From Atopsyche davidsoni (taxonomy: Eukaryota > Arthropoda > Insecta > Trichoptera > Hydrobiosidae), in NCBI GenBank assembly GCA_022113835.1, contig JAILWY010000005.1, forward strand, positions 4,358,501-4,422,500: 64,000 nt of DNA. Reading direction: 5' to 3'. Positions 45,452-55,801 of this stretch are shown piece after piece. The notes below the pieces were generated by a model that was not told the origin of the DNA, did no database searches, and saw only the letters and a program-made list of their open reading frames with translations. Numbering within the stretch: the first letter of the stretch is position 1; each line of letters starts with the position of its first letter. A program made the translations under genes and the position numbers.

Positions 45452-48400
45452 ACCAAAATATTTAAAATTGTACGAAACAAAAATAATAATTTTTTGTTAA
45501 TATATTGACATTTTTATGAAATCTTATAATTTCACAGTACAAACTTCAAAACTTAAAGATTATATACAAAAAAAGCTATTAGAAGATTTTCAACGTGTTT
45601 TTGTAGATAAAATAAATGCGGTAACAAAAACGTGCATTTTTTATTTATTTCGTTTGCAAAACATTCTTGCCTATTAAAAAAAATATTATCTACACATCAT
45701 AAACTTTAAGGTATTCCTAAAATTATTTGACTGCTTTTTGAGCTTGTGATGATATTAGATGACGTTATTTTTAACCTTGATGATTAATATCAAGACATCT
45801 ATTTACACAGATTAAGGTAAATTATTTCAAGTTAAACCCAACTGTCGGCTGATTTTTGTGATTTACTGTCACTCTTTATTAATACACATCACAGAATTGT
45901 ACTCATTGTTATCTTGTTTGCCTAATTATAGTCACACAAAATATAGTCCTTAAGTTCTATAGACCCACACAGAGAAGGATAACGACAGTCAAGAGACCAG
46001 GGACGTTCAGAATTGATTAGAGTTATCAGGTGCTGAATTGATTAGAGTTATCAGATATATATATATATATATCTGAAATAACTCACTCAGCAGAAGCTGT
46101 GACATATAGAATGGAAGTCAAGGAGTTTATCATCAGAATATTGACAACAGTTTGAGAAGCAAGAGCAATGATTTTATTTTAAATCAAAATTTAAGTCAAA
46201 GATCTTGTATCCATGTGAGTAATAAACTATAATCAATTTCAAGTAGGCAATAATTGCAACAACTGTGCAATATTATAAAACTTGACCATTAATAATTATT
46301 AATTGGATATGTCAAATGTTTTCACTCCACTTTTATCATACGTCAGTGAGTCCTATCGGATGACCACATAATCATTGATATTATTAATCAATATGACCAT
46401 GAGGGATCCATCGGACTGAATGCTGTATTTATTATAGGAGTCGACGTACAATTGTTCTCTATTTGTGACAAGTGCATGTTCTTTTGTGATAGATATTTTT
46501 GGGAAAGATATAGTATATTTATAAAATAAACTAATACAAAAAGTATTCATATTAGTGATATACAGCCTACAATTCTTGAAAAAATGTACAAACGTGTCTT
46601 TATAATACACGTTTAAACTCATAACTAAACTAATATGTATTGCAAGTTTTTCCATTACTTTTAAAATAATTATTTAATGAACTAATAACTTTTTATACTC
46701 ATGCCTCAATATTTTTTTATTCAGAATATGCATACCCAAAGCTAACTTAAGAGCACCATTATGGACTAAAGTACAACTTAGTTTTTTTTTGAGCAAGACG
46801 TACACTTTTTTTACAAACCAAGTAAAATTTTAGTACATAAAAATGATGAGTATCTTAGTGCTTAAATTATTGCTGATGTTCAATTATATTAATTCACTAC
46901 TTCAGGTTGAAAAGGCATCATTCGCTTATTGACAATTTTTAGTTATTAACATAGTTTGGTTTATTTTTATTTTGGATTTAACCACGTAAAACTTTTAATA
47001 ATACAAAGAAGTCTAGAGAACTCATTCTTTAAGAGAGTGCCAAAAGCTCCACTTGATTTTCTTACTAGATTAGGTAACGTAGAGCAGACGAGTGGAAGTA
47101 AAAGGATCCTTCAAACACGCATTGAAAGTTGCAAGTCCAAAGACCTTACTCATCTCAAAGCACTGTCTCCTAAGAAATAAAAGAATATATGTAATGTTTA
47201 ATAGAAGTATGTATTGAAATTTTGGGTGGTATGTAATAAATATGGATAAGAACTAATAAAAAGCTTTAGATAGCAATTTAAAAGAAGTCGAATAATGCTA
47301 TTATGAAACGTTATTTATTTCAAACCATTCACCAAATTTTAAACATTACAAAAACTCAGAGCACATCAAATAATACTTAATCAGAGATTTTTTTCTATGA
47401 ACACTTTCATGATTCATGAATCACCACGCTAGAGTTTTTTTGTTTGGTGAATCAATGAGCATCTGTTAGTAAACTGTTCATTTTATATTTATACTGACTA
47501 ATACCATCAAACATGTCTTTATTGGCAAAACAGGGCACAGGTGAGAAGGATAGTAAAGAAGAATTCTATATACTATACAACAATTACTATACTATTCAAC
47601 ATTATGGGCAAAAAAATAAATGGTTGATGCGTGTCAAGGCACGCTGGGAAAAAATATTTAAAAAAGCTTAGTAGCTCCAAAAATTTCTCACCAAAGTCAG
47701 GCTCATTGGGATAATAAGGAAGATGAGCAATATCCAGAAGTTACAACCATCAAGAGTCTTTGATTCACTTATTTGCTATATGCAACCAGATCTGATAAAA
47801 AGATATTTCAGAGGTGGCCAACTTAAACTTAGACCTGGAAATAATATTAATATAATTCATTTATAAAAACCATCAAAAGAGTACAGAGAGGTGCTAAATA
47901 AATCGAGAGTACAAGTCCATACAAGCAATACAACACTACTACACGCCCACATATATATTGTAGTGTGAAAATAAAACTAAGGCTAACATCTTTTGTTGTT
48001 TGGCCAGTAGATTTAGTGATTCAATCAGTATGCCCGCTGTTTTATTATTGGCCATAATCTGCATAACGTCACATGCTGTGTTCAGATTACTGACTTGTCA
48101 GTTTTAATTAATCGTCTTTAAGTTTAAATTGCAGTTTGATTAAAACTTGCTTTTGATTATAATTGATTACCAATAAACAAATAATAATTGGCATTTTGTA
48201 TTGAAATGTAGGCACTATAGCCGTATAGATAAACAACAGTGTAGACTTGAAATCATTGTTGATATCGTGTCCACACTTAATACAAACAATAAATTACTAG
48301 ACGTAAGAAAAAATCAAATAATTAATATAGTATAAAATGTGCCAGTTTGTATGAATATATTTTAATTGAGACAAGCCTTCAAAAATTTTTCAAGTAATTT

Positions 48401-49260
48401 GCAATTCAATAAAAATATAACATTCATAGAGGAGAGTTGTATTTATATTATTATGGCATTGCTATTTAAAGATAAATAAAATGCATCAAGACTGTTATCT
48501 CAAAAAGATTTATAATACTGTAAGCATCGTGCTATAAGTAAATATTATAAATGTACAAGAGTTATTATTGCACATTGTATCTATAATATCTAGCTTGAAT
48601 AAACAGATTTTAATGTTTATTTCAACAAATTTAGTGAAACTTAGTCAACTAAGAGATAAATATGAATCAAGTTTTCTCATGGTAAATGCTTGAGACAGGT
48701 TTATAACAATACACAATACCTTCTGTTGTATATTTTCGGCAGACTTCATGTCCTCCGCTCTTGTACTTTTGTCCTATGCGACTATTTACGACTTTTTATG
48801 CATGTGTTGTATGTTTCTTGATGTAATGTAGTGAAGATACGCCCAAAAATATTTTTTTAAATTTTATTACTTATTTTTCAACGCTACTGTAAAAATCAGT
48901 ACGATTGTCAATCAGTAAAATTATTTACATCCATAGCTTATTTTATAAACACTGCAGGTAAATTACACACATTCGTTACATTACAATTTTTTTTTTTTTT
49001 AATAATTTATCTAATTTAAAATGCTATTTCAATTTCGTTTAATTAAATAAAAAACTTGTTTTAATTTGAGTACTATTATAATTATAATACTTTTATTGAA
49101 TTCTCCACATCTTTTATTTTATTGCCGACCGGTTTCGCCAACCTTTTATGTCGGCATTATCAAACGAAGTGGGTGTTTATAAATTTTAACCGAGCAAGTG
49201 ACAATTGTTATAGGGAAAGGTATTGGTTGTTAAAAAGAGATGCAATGATTTTCAGGTAAT
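45452..49260. other. Spacer between the JHBP array and the transporter gene
   Basis: A short imperfect palindrome with (AT)n lies at 46040-46080, next to a direct repeat of GAATTGATTAGAGTTATCAG. A 74-codon open frame at 46956-47180 has ordinary-looking composition but no motif I recognise. A half copy of the foldback MITE (GCCGACCGGTTTCGCCAACC) is at 49120-49145. No supported gene. Confidence 0.55.
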
Positions 49261-49644
49261 GCTTCAGTGTGCCATAGTAAATTAACACAAAAGAAAATGT
49301 ATAATTTTTAAAAGAATAATAATTCAAATGTTCTAGTGTCTTATAGTATAGTAAATTAACACAAAATATATTTTTTAATATAATTAAAAGTGTTCCAGTG
49401 ATCCCCAACCTTTATGCACATTCTAAAATGCCGATCGGGCAGCGGGCACCATTTATTTTTTCATGGTATATTTCTAGGTTTACTAAGTTTTTGGTTTTCA
49501 CTCATAGATGGCGCTTACGACACATTTAGTCGACAGACATGACTATGTTAGTGATTTTTTTATAGCTTAGACATCAGTCAACATAACATCATAACACCAA
49601 CACATATCGCAAAGCAATAATTTTATTTATTTATTTTGTGTTAA

Positions 49645-50101
49645 CACACTTTAAGCGGGTACCAAATTAACTAAACTGATGTGCTTAGCGTGCAAAATTC
49701 GCGTTAAATTGCGCGTGTGAAATCTAATCTATACACTCTTTGATTTGCATGTAGTCAAATAAATCGTTTCCTATAAAAAGTTGAACCAATTCATACACAC
49801 TTTGCGGATTACTTGGCATCATAACAACACCACTTTGTCCTAAAAATTGTTCAATAATTGGCGGATCATCATTCTCTGACCACTCCACTTCTTCATTCTC
49901 ACTTTGTTTAGAATCACTGCACAGTATTGGTAGAAGTAACGTTGACGAGTCCTAAACACACATTTCGAGCTGTAAACCTAAAGAATAAAATAATCTTCTG
50001 CCGCTTTTAGAGTAAACACACTCAAAGTCGTATTAATACGCGCCCCGCGTTCAGACAGCAGTCCGCGAAACGGGTACTAGTACCCGCCCCGCCTTTAGTG
50101 T
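49645..50101 (-). mobile_element. Second copy of the piggyBac-like MITE seen in gene C intron 2
   Basis: It begins after TTAA (49641-49644) with CACACTTTAAGCGGG and ends with GGCGGGGCGGGTACTAG-type sequence reversed and CACTAAAGGCGGGG near 50101. The internal words match the gene C element throughout. The distal TTAA has become CTAA, followed by gene-derived intron 2 sequence (TAGATAGAATATGACA-like), so this is the same insertion event copied together with host DNA. Confidence 0.85.
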
Positions 50102-50157
50102 GCTAAGATAGAATATGACATAAGGGATGTCGAGGTCATGGAAATGTAGATTCTTAC

Positions 50158-50385
50158 GACATTTTTTTGACTTCCAGATTCCTGGTGCCGTGGAGCTTGC
50201 TGTCCTTGAAGATCAGGTTGAGGCCGTTGCCTCCGACAGAGCCGAACCTTATCTCCCCGATGGATATGGGGTCGAGTAGCGGAATCCCCAGCTCGGGGTC
50301 GCCCTTGGTAAATGTGGCGCTGGCGGCCTTCGGGCGCACTCGTTCAGCTTGGGGTCCGAGCGCGAGCAGGACTTCATGTAGCTTG
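50158..50385 (-). pseudogene. Orphan, inverted, frameshifted copy of exon 2 of takeout/JHBP genes B/C
   Basis: The minus strand contains exon 2 with a recognisable acceptor (TTTCAG before the exon) and donor (GTAAGAA). Length is 228 nt instead of 238, because 10 nt are missing within the codons after the second Cys region. The frame shifts there: downstream residues FTKGDPELGIPLLDPISIG and EIRFGSVGGNGLNLIFKDSK are readable, upstream ones are not in the same frame. No other exons of the gene are nearby. The copy continues into intron 2 and the piggyBac-like MITE. It is a duplicated fragment, not a gene. Confidence 0.92.
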
Positions 50386-50519
50386 CTGAAACTATACAAA
50401 ATAATTTTTTTTTTTAATTATAATTAAAAGTGATTCGGTGTGCTGTAGTAAATTGAGATAAAATATTTTTTTATTAAAATTATAATTAAAATTTGAACGG
50501 CTTGGGGCATATCAGCGCG

Positions 50520-50741
50520 AGAGATATCGATGCGCTATCCCTCTCGCGACTCCCCGAGAAAGCTGGCGAAGGACGCTCGGGAGCGAGTCTCGATGCGACG
50601 CTCGCCGGCGGCGGACCACACGGCGCACAGCTCGCCCCCTCGCTCCATCACCGTGACGCGAATCCCGCTGGCTTTATAACAAAAACTTGTATCAAAAACC
50701 CCGATTAAAATTATCTCCACTTCGCTGTGAACCGCGCCACC
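50520..50741 (+). promoter_or_regulatory. GC-rich promoter and leader of transporter exon 1a
   Basis: A CpG-rich block (50515-50670) is followed by TTTATAA at 50673-50679, 63-69 nt upstream of the ATG. The layout resembles that of gene D. Confidence 0.5.
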
Positions 50742-50911
50742 ATGGTGGACCGAAAAAAGGCCGCCACCATCAACCTGGACAACATTTTGACAGAGCTAGG
50801 GCAGTTCGGCAAATTTCAGTTCTGCAATTATATTTTGATCGTGATACCGATCATGTTTGCCGCTTGCAATAATTCTAATTATATATTCACCGCTGCCGAT
50901 GTTGACTACAG
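50742..50911 (+). CDS. Organic cation transporter-like (SLC22/MFS), alternative first exon 1a
   Basis: It starts at ATG in the context GCCACCATGG, a full Kozak match, and ends in a normal donor (AG|GTAAAG) after 170 nt, phase 2. It encodes MVDRKKAATINLDNILTELG then QFGKFQFCNYILIVIPIMFA (first membrane helix) and NNSNYIFTAADVDYR. The 'LTELGQFGKFQ' start is the usual SLC22/organic-cation-transporter N-terminus. No second exon lies before the next first-exon copy at 55632, but its phase fits exon 2 at 58566 (joined, the codons read YRCRVPEC, the expected loop start). It is therefore most simply an alternative first exon of the gene below, about 7.6 kb from exon 2. Alternatively it is the remnant of a tandem duplicate. 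Confidence 0.82.
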
Positions 50912-51561
50912 GTAAAGTAAATCTTCATTTCAATGTATTTGAGCTTTGACGGTGTGATCGTTCGTGCTAGAAGACAGGCGGGTTTATTTATATCTTCTGA
51001 GCACATGCTGTGTTTTTTTTTCTTCTTCGCACTCGCGTGGTTACTTTTTGTCGCTTTGTATACGATTTATCAATCAGATTGCGTTATTGTTTGGTGTTAA
51101 AAAAAGTATGCGCTGACTGAATAAATTATCATGTGAAATGGTTCATGTCTCGTGTTTGTGTGTCAGCAAATACAGGCGAGCTTCTAATATCTCGAAGACC
51201 GGTCAAACTAGAACGCGCGGTTCCGCCCAAATATAAACACAATACGTTTGTATGCCAACAAAACGATACTCGCGAATAAATAACATTGTTAGCGCGTTAA
51301 ATATTTATGAATAAAAAGTAGTCTCGTCATGTGGCACGCCGGGTTGTTGAGTTTTTTTCATTTCGAGTCGTGAGTGATCGCCAAACGCTTGTCGGTGATT
51401 TTGACAGCTCCTGCCCGAATACTATTGATTTGCGGTTTGATAACGACACGTGGAGTAGCATCCTACACCCGGTGCAGTTCCACGTGCCGAAACGATGCAT
51501 AAGTGATGATTATATTGTGCTATGATAAACAAACAACTGACGTTTCGCAATGGCCATGCGT

Positions 51562-51789
51562 AGGCCCTTTATACACGCAGCGACGCGACTCGCGATCAGC
51601 CATGGGGTCCCTTTATTTTGGGTGTTTTGCTTGAAGCCTCCTACACATGTCGCGACACAACTTGTGTCAATGAGTCAATAGCGACTTCTTTTGCGTTTTT
51701 TTACTTAGGCAAAACACACAGAATAAAGGGACGCTATTGGCTGATCGCAAGTCGGTCGCGAGTTGTGTCGCTGCGTGTGTAAAAGCCTT
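51562..51789. mobile_element. ~228-bp MITE with GCAGCGAC TIRs
   Basis: The left part reads ACACGCAGCGACGCGACTCG then CGATCAGCCA. The right part is its inverted counterpart (TGGCTGATCG, then GCGAGTTGTGTCGCTGCGTG). Internal words GTCCCTTTATT and AATAAAGGGACGCTATTG are also inverted. Relatives occur at 24115-24230 and 24590-24735. Non-coding; superfamily uncertain. Confidence 0.75.
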
Positions 51790-54700
51790 GATGTTACCTG
51801 TGAAAAAAATAAGTCCACCACACTCACGAGTTCAAAATATGTAAATTCCTTCGACATACTTCTAAACACAGGTTTAACGAAGCTACGTTGAATTTAAATT
51901 AAAATATAACATTATGTTATCTATTTGTTTAGTCATATAAAGCCTTTTTGTCAACACACTTTTTGCAATCAGATTGCAAGTCGGTCGCAAATTGTGTCGA
52001 TGTGTGATGGCTTAGATCGTTACTTTTAATTAAGTACATAAATATATTATAATAAATAGTAGGTATTTCACATAACCTAGAAGTATTGATCGTATTTTAC
52101 ATAAGAATGCCGGCTTCTCCGGTGTAGAAGCCGTAATAATAAATAGATAGTTACACTGAACCATTGATTCATAATTAATGCTGTGTGATCTCATATATTT
52201 TTAAATGTATTATACCCATAAACTATTTGTTTTATTTTGAAGACCTGAGCTAGTTATTTGTATAAACCGAAGCACTTTTTTTATTTCACGCATCAATATA
52301 CACGTATTCGAATTTCACTTATTTTCAATGTCTTTAAACTAAATCTTTATTTTAAACGTTTCGTTGGATAATCCTTGACCCTATACTCATTAGTATTATA
52401 CTAGTCCAAGGCTGCGTACAAAATATGTTTCTGCAAAGTTTTCATGAAAATACTCTCTATTCTAAACTTAGATCAACAATAACTCGAAATGGATCAATAC
52501 ATCAATGGATTTGCTTGATTGATCTAAAGTGCCAAGGTACCTTGAAAATTACAACTGCCAATAATCGAAAATAAATCGGTATAAGCTATATTTTTCATGC
52601 TTTTGAAAACATAAATAAATCAACATAAACACAACATCCAAAGCAATTAATAATCTGAAAAAATAATTGTCGCTAAGTATTTTCTTTTTACTATGTATTT
52701 AGAGGAGGTGCTAGACATTGACAATCAATACTACTAAAAATATGTGACGAAGAGATAAATTCTGCTTAGATATAATAAGGTTAATTTTTTTGGCGCAAAA
52801 TTTTTTTTACCCTCCAGACTACAGCAGTTTTGGGTTTCTAGTGAAAATAAACCTTTACAGCAGTACTTTTATTGATGTCTTTTTCGTGATACGAAATATT
52901 ATCATAGTTTATTTTATTTGCAGGTATTTATTTATTATAACCTGCCTAGTAAAATTACTGTTATAATCAATGTCTTAAGTGCAATTTTTACACCAAAAAA
53001 CCGAGAAGTCGACTTTCACGGTTACTGTGCGCATTGATGATGATGAAAGCGAGCAGCTAATCAATACATTATGTTGGGTTGATTCGTCGACATTTCCACC
53101 CCCACCCCTTCCCAAATCAACCCTCTAAACAAAGAAGGGAGCTGCCGCAACCAATATCTTATCCATGAGTATATTTTTATTTATGAGGTCATTCGAGCAA
53201 TCGGTCATCGATCGCATTCTAAATTGTACCATAATTTATTTTGACTTTTACTGATGCAAATGATTGTTTGTGATTATTTTATTTTGGTCCGGTCATGTTG
53301 TATAAGCGAAAAGTCTCACTTCACACTGTAGAGCGCTGATCGGTTCGATTTCTGTATCCCTGGACGAGTTTCGGAATCGAATGACAAACGAGTGAATAAT
53401 CGTCCATCGGAAGAACAAAGACCGAGGATATAAACGAATCGTGATTTTTATCTACAAAAGATGGCTGCCCTGCGTGAACACAATGCCGGCTCGAGTGAGA
53501 GGTCAGCCCGGTGGAAGCCGATCCGTGACACATTACGTATGCCAAGTGTTGCTGGAACTGCGGACTTGACGATCCCTGACAGTTGTGCACGCAAACTTTG
53601 TTTTAAAATGTCGCAGCTTCGACTGCTGCTTTGGAAATATTACCCGTTTTTTTTTTCCAACTAATCTCCTAAAAAAATAGATAGTTACAATGCTCTCAAA
53701 GTAGACCACAGGCGATTCTTATAGTCTCAGACGAGTCAGCTGACGTCCGATGCCCTGGCATTGTCTGAGAATATCAAATCCGAGCCGTCGATTTCGTCCA
53801 AGGTCGGCAGTAAAGATGCTGAAAATTCCCAATTCCCCTATTAAACTGTTTATATCCTCAGCCTTCCCACTTCCTCCGCCATCCTACTTCTGGCTACGAT
53901 TTTTCATCAGGAACTCGCATGATGCGCGCAATCTAACGAACGTTGAAACAACTGATGATTTTATACACACATGGACACGAGAACGCAACAAATGATGATT
54001 ATTCTATCAGCGGTATGCTTCCAAGTTCAGATAATAGAAGGCTGCTTGTAGAAAAGCAGCCAGAGGCAGGTGTAGCTTCGATCGACAAGTAAGCGTGCAA
54101 ACCATTAGGCAACTAAAAGTTATATATTAAAAACCAAATCGATTAGTGCTACTATTAAATTTGCTTTAAACAGGACAAACATGCATTTATGATACTTATT
54201 TTTATGCTGTACTATTAACCTAATTACACGGATACATCATATTTTGGGTTAAATATATCTGCCGCTTCTGATAGCAGTTGTTAGTTTTAACGGGTTTTTT
54301 GTGTGACTTTCTTTTTTACGTTAACGTTTCGAGATCGCTACTGGAGTCACCTTCAATCTGTAGTGCTCATCTCCCTCCATCTCAACTTCTTGAAAAGGCT
54401 AACAGAGACAATAGTTTATAAATAGTTTGTACCGCGGGTGCGCTAAAATCTAGGTAAACTAATAAAAGTTCAACAAGCTTTTTGTGGGGCTAAAACGACA
54501 CGGATGAACATCCAGGAAACCGATTTCAATATCTTGGATGCTAAATATCGAGTACTCTTATTCATGGGCTTATGTTGGTATATATTTAATTTACTTTGTT
54601 CGTTTCGTTTACAAGAACGAGGGTTCGGATAAATAATCAAAATACACGTGCACTCTGCCAGCTACTTGGATGCTGACTAATGCTAGAGCGGCGGGTTTTA

Positions 54701-54989
54701 TTGGCATATAATTTGTTCTTGTCATATTAAAAAATAAACCTATTTGCACTAAGACACTACTAAATAAAAATACTTTTGTTCCTTAAAAAATGCGAAGTCT
54801 AGAAATGATACCCAATCTCCCTTTTTCAGGTTTAATTCGTTGTTTTTGAAACAATGTAATTGTTAGTATTAATTTTTTTTATTTGGTGGATATAGTAAAT
54901 TAGTTGTAATCATCAAATTATACAATCACACCTTCATTATCTAATGACGGCTGACGACGTCAATCAACCAAAAAAAAATCGGGACTTGG

Positions 54990-54997
54990 TGACGTCA
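54990..54997. promoter_or_regulatory. CRE-like palindrome TGACGTCA
   Basis: A full 8-bp CRE/ATF consensus in the GC-richer stretch upstream of transporter exon 1b. Functional use is inferred only from position. Confidence 0.35.
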
Positions 54998-55631
54998 TAG
55001 CCCATCATTTATTTTATGAAAGGCTCTGAGTCTGAAAGTTTCGCCGCGTTTGAGTCTCAAACATTGGCAAAGGATTTTAACGGCGCCTTTGAATAGCGAA
55101 AGAGCTCTCATCGTCTTTAACCGTTCGGTTTATTTATAGTTAACTGCGGTAGAGTTTATCAAGCGACAGCGTGAGTGCAGTCTACCGAAGATAAAATTGG
55201 ATACTGAACTCGCCTCGGTGAGTTCGGAATAGCCAACTGTCAGTTCGAGTCCGGCGCGTGCTAAGTGCGACCGCATTCACCAAAAATCAATTTATTTATT
55301 ACATCACATTTAAGACAACAACAAAAAAAGTCAGCTCAACCCGAATCGCCTTCTCCGCAGCAGCCCTGGGAAATATCACTCTGACGAGAGTGAAACTTTT
55401 TGTCAGCTGTCTGAAGTTAATTTTTCAATTGCTTTGAAAACAAAACACAATATCAATAATCAAATTATTGATATTACGGTAGTAACTTAACCCAAAAGCG
55501 ATACGCGTGTCGCGTAAATAAAAGTGCTATGTATTGTTTGCATCAAATAAGGTTTTGTTTTAAAGTTTAAGATATATAATTAAATCAGTTGAATACTAGT
55601 GTTGTGAAGGTGAAAGAATATCTAGTTTGTA

Positions 55632-55801
55632 ATGCCTCCGAAAAGGCAGCCCGTCGAAGTGAATCTGGACCTTATACTGGAGGAGCTCGGGCAGTTAGGG
55701 AAATTCCAACTGTTTTCATACGCTCTCCTCTCGATCCCGATTATCTTCTCAGCGATGTACAACTCCAATTATATCTTCACCGCTAAGGACGTGGAGTATA
55801 G
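55632..55801 (+). CDS. Transporter alternative first exon 1b with non-canonical GA donor
   Basis: The exon encodes MPPKRQPVEVNLDLILEELG then QLGKFQLFSYALLSIPIIFS and AMYNSNYIFTAKDVEYR. It has exactly the 170-nt length and phase of exon 1a. The homologous splice position reads TATAG|GAAAGT: consensus at +1 and +3 to +6 but A instead of T at +2. The nearest GT (55806) would put exon 2 out of frame. So it is either a rare GA-AG intron, a disabled exon or a sequence error. Confidence 0.85.

Larger units (their letters stand above)
49262..50500. repeat. Three ~70-bp repeat units interrupted by a ~1-kb nested insertion
   Basis: Units begin near 49268, 49335 and 50435 and share TAGTAAATT followed by A-rich DNA, then TAATTAAAAGTG. 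The third is separated from the second by 49400-50400, which starts with a hAT-like end (CAGTGATCCCCAACC) and holds the piggyBac-like MITE and the inverted exon copy. Confidence 0.55.
50912..55631. other. Intron or spacer between transporter first exons 1a and 1b
   Basis: It contains the MITE at 51562-51789 and a related partial end at 51960-52015, and a CRE-like TGACGTCA at 54990-54997 about 640 bp before exon 1b. GC content rises from about 54950 to 55260, consistent with promoter DNA for 1b. Open frames near 53461 and 53750 have no recognisable motif and are not called. Confidence 0.5.

Noticed and set aside
46956..47180. 74-codon open frame in the spacer after gene F
   Set aside because: No motif, no splice context and no family recognised; length is expected by chance in a region this long.
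50727..50741. Upstream GTG start extending transporter exon 1a by five codons
   Set aside because: The ATG at 50742 has a full Kozak context and matches the N-terminus of exon 1b.
53461..53995. Open frames near the middle of the 1a-1b interval
   Set aside because: No conserved motif, no plausible splice partners and no similarity to the transporter or JHBP genes.
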